DNA from: Firmicutes bacterium CAG:170 | Lineage (GTDB): Bacteria; Bacillota; Clostridia; Oscillospirales; Oscillospiraceae | DNA: 9,354 nt | Direction of reading: 5' to 3' | Assembly: GCA_000436735.1 (NCBI GenBank) | Contig: FR887079.1 | Coordinates: forward strand, 1 to 9,354 | Shown here: positions 5,920-9,354 of the stretch, piece after piece | Numbering within the stretch: the first letter of the stretch is position 1 | Layout: every line of letters starts with the position of its first letter | Program-made: the position numbers and the translations under genes | The notes under the pieces: model-generated | Database searches by the model: none | Seen by the model: the letters and a program-made list of their open reading frames with translations, nothing else | What the model was told of the DNA's origin: nothing

Positions 5920-6789
5920 TCAGTCGAGTGCTGCGTCCAGTGCATCTGCTTCCCAGACGCTGCTCATGCCGTAGTCAAAATAAATGATCTGACCACTCAT
6001 ATAGGAGAAAATTTGGCTGCCGATCGCGACCAACGGATATCCCATTTCCTCCGCCGTTGCCCAACGACCGTTCCAACTGTCCAGAAAAATCGCCTCAATG
6101 ACAGCCTTCCCCTCGGCAGCGTCGCCGTTTGGCGAGGTGTTCCGGTTAAAATCATCGGTCAGTCCGGTGATCGTATTGCCGGGATTGATGGCGTTCAGGC
6201 GGATCTTACGGTCAATATATTCCGGCGCGTGAACTTTCATTTTGACATATGTACACAGGCACTGCTTGGAGAAAACATAGCCATTCTGAATGACATCGGG
6301 GTGCGCGGCATACCAGTCGAGCGCGGCCTCATAGCTCGGGGCGTTTACGACCGCTGCGCAGTCTGCAAAGGCATCCTGTCAGCCAAAGCCGCCGGTCGAG
6401 GCGATGATATTGACAGAGCCGTTGTCCGCAATTTTTGGCAGCGTCTTTTCCAGCAGATATTTGTGCCCGAGGAAATTGACCTTCTGCACCTCCAGCGCAT
6501 TGGAGGCATCCGCTTTCAGCGCGATGCCGTGGCAGAGGAACATGGCGTCGATCGTTTTCGGCAGCGCATCTGCGAGCGCATCCAGATCCGCCTTGACACC
6601 GAAGTCGGCGTACAGCTCACCTGCGACCGGAAAATCCAGCTTACTGTGCCGTCCGTTGCGGCGGCAGATCGTATAAACGTTTGCCCCGAGCTCCTGCAGC
6701 AGCCGTGCCGCTGCCAGTCCCATGCCGGAGTATGCTCCGGAAACGACGACCGTTTTTCCCTCATATCCGAACAGGTTTTTCAGATCCAT
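5920..6789 (-). pseudogene. Third SDR (3-alpha-HSDH-like), interrupted by one in-frame TGA
   Basis: Read on the minus strand from ATG 6789 (AAAGGA nearby), the frame encodes SDR features but meets TGA at codon 137 (6381-6379). Reading on in the same frame gives QDAFADCAAVV and then YVFSK (Y171, K175), NAINPGN, and an intact C-terminus ending at TGA 5922-5920, 289 codons in all. The N-terminal part has SGAYSGMG (17-24), a CHG in place of the NNAG motif, and N-x-x-A-S with S131 as catalytic Ser. The 40-residue Ser-to-Tyr gap marks the same long-insert class as the second SDR. The simplest explanation is a TGG-to-TGA change in a single codon. The two pieces alone (136 residues with the cofactor site, 106 residues without it) cannot form a working enzyme. 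Elsewhere in the window TGA is an ordinary stop. Confidence 0.8.
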
Positions 6790-6814
6790 ATTGTTTTCCT
6801 TTCATGCAGCATAC

Positions 6815-6844
6815 AAAAAGGAGCCTGTGGTCAGGCTCCTTTTT
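6815..6844. terminator. Very strong bidirectional intrinsic terminator
   Basis: Arms AAAAAGGAGCCTG (6815-6827) and CAGGCTCCTTTTT (6832-6844) pair perfectly around TGGT. On the minus strand it ends the transcript of the 70-residue gene, 11 bases after its stop. It also lies just 25 bases before the ATG of the third SDR, which leaves little room for a separate promoter for that SDR. Confidence 0.9.
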
Positions 6845-6855
6845 GGCTTGGATAA

Positions 6856-7068
6856 TTACTCGATCGCCTGAAGCTCCTTGTCCAGCTCCTCCAGATGGGG
6901 CTGCAGGAACGCCGACTGCGGGAAGCTGGCGAGCTTGCGCAGCGTCAGACCGCCGACGAGCTTCATCTGCGGGTTCTTGGAAGCATCGGGGCTGTACTTG
7001 TCCAGAACGGCTGCTGCCGCCGGATTCTTCAGAATGTCCTTTACCTTGCTGTCGAGAGAAAATGCCAT
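6856..7068 (-). CDS. Small 70-residue helical protein of unknown function
   Basis: A complete small gene on the minus strand: AGGAGGT seven bases before ATG 7068, a stop at 6856-6858, then a strong terminator. The product (opening MAFSLDSKVKDILKNPAAA) has no signal peptide, Cys cluster or membrane segment. Its pattern is a short helix, a proline/Asn turn (SPDASKNPQMKLVGG), a leucine-rich helix (LTLRKLASFP) and an acidic C-terminal helix. This resembles a small helical module that I recall being appended to the C-terminus of various clostridial enzymes, with a typical length of 60-80 residues. The match is from memory and only moderate. Standing alone, it might be an accessory or oligomerisation piece for the neighbouring dehydrogenase. 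That role is inference. Confidence 0.75.
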   Translation of the reverse strand: MAFSLDSKVKDILKNPAAAAVLDKYSPDASKNPQMKLVGGLTLRKLASFPQSAFLQPHLEELDKELQAIE

Positions 7069-7090
7069 GAGAGTAACCTCCTCTTTCTTT

Positions 7091-7133
7091 GATTCTCTGC
7101 TATTATTTTAGAGAATCCTGCGAAAAAAGGAAA
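7091..7133 (-). promoter_or_regulatory. Possible promoter with palindrome ahead of the 70-residue gene
   Basis: GATTCTCT (7091-7098) and AGAGAATC (7110-7117) form a perfect 8-bp inverted repeat with an 11-base AT-rich centre. On the minus strand a TAAAAT (7110-7105) lies at its edge and a weak TTTCCT (7133-7128) lies 17 bases upstream, so an operator overlapping a -10 box is possible. The -35 is poor, hence low confidence. Confidence 0.3.
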
Positions 7134-7347
7134 TCCTGCAAACTGGCGGATATCCCATGGCGTCACCCGTTTGAATTGCGGGGCAGACGCATTCCCTCCG
7201 CAGCGGATATTTCCGGTATAGCCACTGCATAAACGCGTCCTTTGAGATTTTGCCCGCACGAATCCACGCGAAGCGGCGCTTGTATTCGCGGCGGTAGATT
7301 TTGAGCAGCTCATCCTGCGCGCGACTCTGCATACCGCAAAACAGCAA
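7108..7347 (-). pseudogene. Possible remnant of a small accessory protein
   Basis: A minus-strand frame of 79 codons contains a plausible protein-like stretch, AQDELLKIYRREYKRRFAWI followed by RAGKISKDAFMQW. It resembles the basic helical tail found after Cys zinc-knuckle motifs in some accessory-genome proteins of gut Firmicutes (DUF6076-like, from memory). There is no clear start with a ribosome binding site: the frame opens at TTG with no Shine-Dalgarno. The C-terminal end (CRISFFRRIL) looks random, and the upstream zinc-knuckle part is missing or out of frame. I read it as a decayed fragment, though a chance frame is possible. Confidence 0.3.
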
Positions 7348-7418
7348 GCGGCGAATACAACAGCCTATTCGCGGTGAACAGTAAGGATTTCATGGTTTGC
7401 TGACGCACTGGATTATCG

Positions 7419-7447
7419 TTGGATGCAGAAAAGATATGTGATATAGT
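7419..7447 (+). promoter_or_regulatory. Candidate sigma-A promoter of the three-gene operon
   Basis: TTGGAT (7419-7424), a 17-base spacer, and TATAGT (7442-7447; five of six match consensus) lie about 37 bases ahead of the ATG at 7484. The leader then holds GAAGGAG as ribosome binding site. No operator-like repeat is visible. Confidence 0.55.
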
Positions 7448-7483
7448 TTGCTCAGAAAAGCCGAATTGACGAAGGAGAACAGA

Positions 7484-7866
7484 ATGGACACAACGATACA
7501 GGACACCTTGTTTTTCTTTAATCGGCATCGGACTGCCTATCCGCTGTATGCGTGCTTTCAGGAAAAGCTGCTTGCCAGATTCCCTGAAAGCCGAATCAAG
7601 GTGCAAAAATCCCAGATCTCATACTACAACCGGCACCTTTATGCCTGTGTATCCTTCTTGAAGGTAAAAAAGCAGAGCGGCCGGATGACTATTTTGTGCT
7701 GACGCTGGGGCTGCTTGCGCCGCCGGAATCTGACCGGGTGGCGGCAAAAACCGAGCCGTATCCGGGGCGGTGGACAACGCATTTTGTCATCAGCAGTCCG
7801 TCCGATTTGGACGAGGAACTGTTTGATTGGATCGCGCAGGCTTATCAATTTGCGCAGGCAAAATAA
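7484..7866 (+). pseudogene. DUF5655-like protein needing a -1 frameshift at A AAA AAG
   Basis: ATG 7484 follows GAAGGAG. Frame 1 gives 63 codons, including RHRTAYPLYACFQEKL and KVQKSQISYYNRHLYACVSF, then drifts into a short tail and stops at TGA 7700-7702. If the ribosome slips back one base after codon 63 (AAG, 7670-7672), the next frame reads AERPDDYFVLTLGLLAPP and runs to TAA 7864-7866, giving a coherent protein of about 127 residues. The content resembles DUF5655-type proteins, whose biochemical role is unknown to me. The slip point is A AAA AAG in the correct phase, the same heptamer that drives the -1 frameshift of E. coli dnaX. Loss of one A from a seven-A run would look the same, so it may be a mutation or sequencing error. 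It is the first gene of the operon with the MazG-like and ThyA-like genes. Confidence 0.7.
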
Positions 7867-7878
7867 CGGAGGAAACAG

Positions 7879-8214
7879 ATGCAAGTCAACGAATATCAAA
7901 AAGTGGCAATGGCAACGCTGAATCCGGCGCTTGATAAAAAGAATGTCCTCATCAACAGCGTCATGGGCTTGTGCGGGGAATCCGGCGAAGCCATTGACAT
8001 TGTGAAAAAGTGGCTGATGCAGGGACATGAGCTGGATAAGGAGCATTTGGTCAGAGATCTTGGGGATGTGGCGTGGTATCTCGCCGAGGCTGCCACGGCA
8101 TTGGATGTTCCGTTGGAAACTGTTTTTCAGGGAAATCTGGACAAGCTGCGCCAGCGTTTTCCTAACGGGTTTGACACCGGAGCTTCGGTGAATCGCAAGG
8201 AGGATGATTTATAA
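7879..8214 (+). CDS. MazG-type nucleotide pyrophosphohydrolase
   Basis: This 111-residue protein has the all-alpha NTP-pyrophosphatase (MazG) fold, which hydrolyses nucleoside triphosphates to monophosphate and pyrophosphate with Mg2+. The metal-binding motif is GLCGESGEAID (30-40; E34 and E37), followed after a helix by RDLGDVAWYLAEAA (59-72; D60 and D63). Relatives usually have E-L-G-D in the second motif, so D60 is a conservative change. The length fits single-domain MazG-like enzymes of bacteria and phages rather than the two-domain E. coli MazG. It starts 12 bases after the preceding stop with a GGAGG, and its own stop directly abuts the ATG of the next gene. Pairing with a thymidylate-synthase-fold protein suggests a role in pyrimidine deoxynucleotide turnover, for example supplying a monophosphate. 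Confidence 0.85.
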   Translation: MQVNEYQKVAMATLNPALDKKNVLINSVMGLCGESGEAIDIVKKWLMQGHELDKEHLVRDLGDVAWYLAEAATALDVPLETVFQGNLDKLRQRFPNGFDTGASVNRKEDDL

Positions 8215-8862
8215 ATGCAGGATTTAGGCGTATTTCACAGCCTCGGCGCATTGTGGCTCAGGGTGCTGAACGAGCTGGAAACCAAGGGAGCGGAAGCCAT
8301 TTATACCGACAATGCAGGCGAAAGCGCAGAGGTCAAGGAGCTGCTGTATCTGACCGCAGAGGTGCAGGATGCCGCGCTGCCCGATGCGATCATCGAAAAG
8401 CATAAGGTACAGGCGGAATATGATTGGATGGTCCGCAATTTTACCGTGCAGGAGGAAGTGCCGGAGCTGCATCATGAGAACTCCTATGCTTCCCGGCTGT
8501 ACGCCTATATGGGGCAGAAGAATCAGGTGGAGTGGCTGATCGAGCGGCTGAAAAGCAATCCCGCCGCACGCTCTGCGACCATCACCATGTTTGAGCCGCT
8601 GACGGACGAGGGCTATATCCCCTGTGTCAGCCTTCTGGACTTTCAGAAAACCGACGGAAAGCTGGATATGACCGCCTATTGCCGCGCGCTGGACTTTGGT
8701 TGCAAGGCGTATGTCAACCTTGTGATGCTCCATCTCATTCAAAAAGAAATTACGGAGAAGGCCGGCATTCCCTGCGGAAAGCTGATCTTGATCGTAAAGT
8801 CAGCCCACTTTTACATGAGAGACAGAGAAAAGGTGCTGGCAATCATAGGAAAATGGCGTTAA
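8215..8862 (+). CDS. Short thymidylate-synthase-fold protein
   Basis: This 215-residue protein aligns by eye with the catalytic half of ThyA. Residues NQVEWLIERLKSNPAARSATI (103-123) match the DQI...LK.DP.SRR helix-strand of E. coli ThyA. YIPCVSLLDFQ carries the nucleophile C137. R157, D160, N168, H198 and Y200 follow at exactly the spacing of E. coli C146, R166, D169, N177, H207 and Y209. Differences: V138 replaces the His next to the Cys, A158 replaces the Ser of the RS.D phosphate site, and only one Arg of the SRR pair is kept. The N-terminal phosphate-loop region is not recognisable, and the C-terminal lid that closes over folate is absent. Retention of N168 argues for a uridylate rather than cytidylate base. 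It may be a dUMP-modifying methylase, a divergent synthase or an inactive homologue. The ATG touches the preceding TAA, with AAGGAGG 11 bases upstream. Confidence 0.75.
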   Translation: MQDLGVFHSLGALWLRVLNELETKGAEAIYTDNAGESAEVKELLYLTAEVQDAALPDAIIEKHKVQAEYDWMVRNFTVQEEVPELHHENSYASRLYAYMGQKNQVEWLIERLKSNPAARSATITMFEPLTDEGYIPCVSLLDFQKTDGKLDMTAYCRALDFGCKAYVNLVMLHLIQKEITEKAGIPCGKLILIVKSAHFYMRDREKVLAIIGKWR

Positions 8863-8916
8863 ACGTGACTAAATAAGCGATAAAAAGCAGTGGGCGGCAT
8901 AGGTCGCTCCGCTCCG

Positions 8917-8953
8917 CTCGCCAGCCTGTGAAGCACAGGCTGACGAGTTTTTT
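8917..8953 (+). terminator. Intrinsic terminator of the three-gene operon
   Basis: CAGCCTGTG and CACAGGCTG pair perfectly around an AAG loop. The stem is extended outside one mismatch by CTCG/CGAG and followed by six T (8948-8953). It stands 54 bases after the ThyA-like stop. The short CGCTC-type repeat just before it (8905-8920) has no evident role. Confidence 0.85.
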
Positions 8954-9135
8954 CTCTGTTTGCGGTACCTATGACCACCCGTATACGCACGAGCAGGAAC
9001 AGACCTATGACCATTCAAAACGCCTTTGCCTGTATTTGGACGAGATCGTGCATAAATTTTACCTGCTGGTTTGCAGTCAGCCGCCAATATGTTACCATTA
9101 AAAGCAAAACTTTTTAATAAAGAGAGGCGCGGGCA
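8954..9135. other. Intergenic stretch ahead of the LysR-type gene
   Basis: No complete gene is visible. An 11-base direct repeat, ACCTATGACCA, occurs at about 8966 and again at about 9003. One plus-strand frame (VCGTYDHPYTHEQEQTYDH and on, to a stop near 9107) looks faintly protein-like but has no start signal, so it may be a gene remnant or chance. GAGAGG at 9121-9126 is the probable ribosome binding site of the next gene. I could not settle on a promoter. Confidence 0.3.
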
Positions 9136-9339
9136 ATGAACACATTTCAATTAGTCTGCTTTCTGACCGCTGCGGAGCATTTGAATTTCGCAAAAGCAGC
9201 AGAAGTGCTGCATGTCACACAGCCTGCAGTCGGCCAACAGATCCATTCCCTTGAAAACGAGCTTGGCGTGAAGCTCTTTACTCGCACCACCCGCTCCGTA
9301 AAATTAACAAGAGAGGGCTATACTTTAATAGGACGATAA
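9136..9339 (+). CDS. LysR-type regulator, truncated after the DNA-binding domain
   Basis: ATG 9136 opens a typical LysR winged-helix domain: MNTFQLVCFLTAAEHLNFAK, then AAEVLHVTQPAVGQQIHSLE and ELGVKLFTRTTRSVKLTREG. After residue 63 the frame leaves the family pattern (YTLIGR) and stops at TAA 9337-9339. A full LysR protein has about 290-300 residues with a co-inducer domain, so only about a fifth is here. The break coincides with a switch to very AT-rich sequence and an inverted repeat at 9329-9353, as if something inserted or the assembly joined there. As it stands it could at most be a DNA-binding fragment. The natural neighbour or target cannot be seen. Confidence 0.8.
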   Translation: MNTFQLVCFLTAAEHLNFAKAAEVLHVTQPAVGQQIHSLENELGVKLFTRTTRSVKLTREGYTLIGR

Positions 9340-9353
9340 AATTAAATGTCCTA
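9329..9353. repeat. AT-rich inverted repeat at the LysR break point
   Basis: TAGGAC (9329-9334) and GTCCTA (9348-9353) flank an AT-rich centre exactly where the LysR reading frame is lost. This could be the terminal repeat of an insertion element or another junction. The window stops one base later, so the other side cannot be examined. Confidence 0.35.
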
Positions 9354-9354
9354 A

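Noticed and set aside
6340..6381. Selenocysteine insertion at the TGA of the third SDR
   Set aside because: Only a weak six-pair hairpin with a three-base loop follows the TGA. SDRs do not use selenocysteine, and a TGG-to-TGA change is simpler.
5905..6855. A 316-codon plus-strand frame covering the third SDR
   Set aside because: It has no family features, whereas the minus strand reads a full SDR except for one TGA.
1..9354. rRNA or tRNA genes
   Set aside because: I saw no cloverleaf-like stretch with T-arm GTTCGA consensus and no rRNA core sequence on either strand.

Overview
The window looks like chromosomal DNA of an anaerobic, probably gut-dwelling member of the Clostridia (Firmicutes). 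This is inferred from strong GGAGG-type ribosome binding sites, close gene packing, a consensus sigma-A promoter, intrinsic terminators with T-tracts, and the protein families present. TGA is used as a normal stop by several intact genes, so the code is standard. The left part reads as clearly GC-rich. The right part (about 7100 onward) reads as more AT-rich and holds broken genes.

Left region (147-5851): a PucR-type transcription factor is divergent from a four-gene operon. The operon encodes an unrecognised 406-residue protein with a C-x4-C-x4-C motif, a glycine-cleavage-T/LigM/DmdA-fold (folate-dependent methyl transfer) protein, a classical short-chain dehydrogenase (SDR), and a second SDR of the long-insert type that carries a one-base frameshift. 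The intergenic space holds three copies of a CATACAAAYTGTAY palindrome. One abuts the -35 box of a perfect promoter for the regulator. The others lie on the operon side, followed by a terminator-like hairpin just before the first structural gene. The arrangement suggests a small-molecule-responsive catabolic or biotransformation cluster, in which a folate-dependent demethylation or deamination is paired with alcohol/ketone interconversion. The substrate cannot be read from the sequence.

Middle (5867-7347): on the opposite strand lies a third SDR, again of the long-insert (Comamonas 3-alpha-HSDH-like) class, interrupted by one in-frame TGA. Next comes a 70-residue small protein bounded by a very strong bidirectional terminator, then what looks like the remnant of an accessory protein.

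Right region (7419-8953): a compact three-gene operon with its own promoter and terminator. It encodes a DUF5655-like protein that needs a -1 frameshift exactly at an A AAA AAG heptamer, a MazG-type nucleotide pyrophosphohydrolase, and a short thymidylate-synthase-fold protein. The last keeps the catalytic Cys/Arg/Asp/Asn/His/Tyr at the spacing of E. coli ThyA but lacks the C-terminal lid. The window ends in a LysR-type regulator cut off after its DNA-binding domain, at an AT-rich inverted repeat.

The most notable items are the regulated unknown-protein/GcvT-like/SDR cluster, the candidate programmed frameshift, and the MazG/ThyA-like pair. Three genes carry single lesions (a +1, a TGA, a -1). 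They may reflect accessory-region decay, base-calling or assembly errors, or, for the A AAA AAG case, real recoding.
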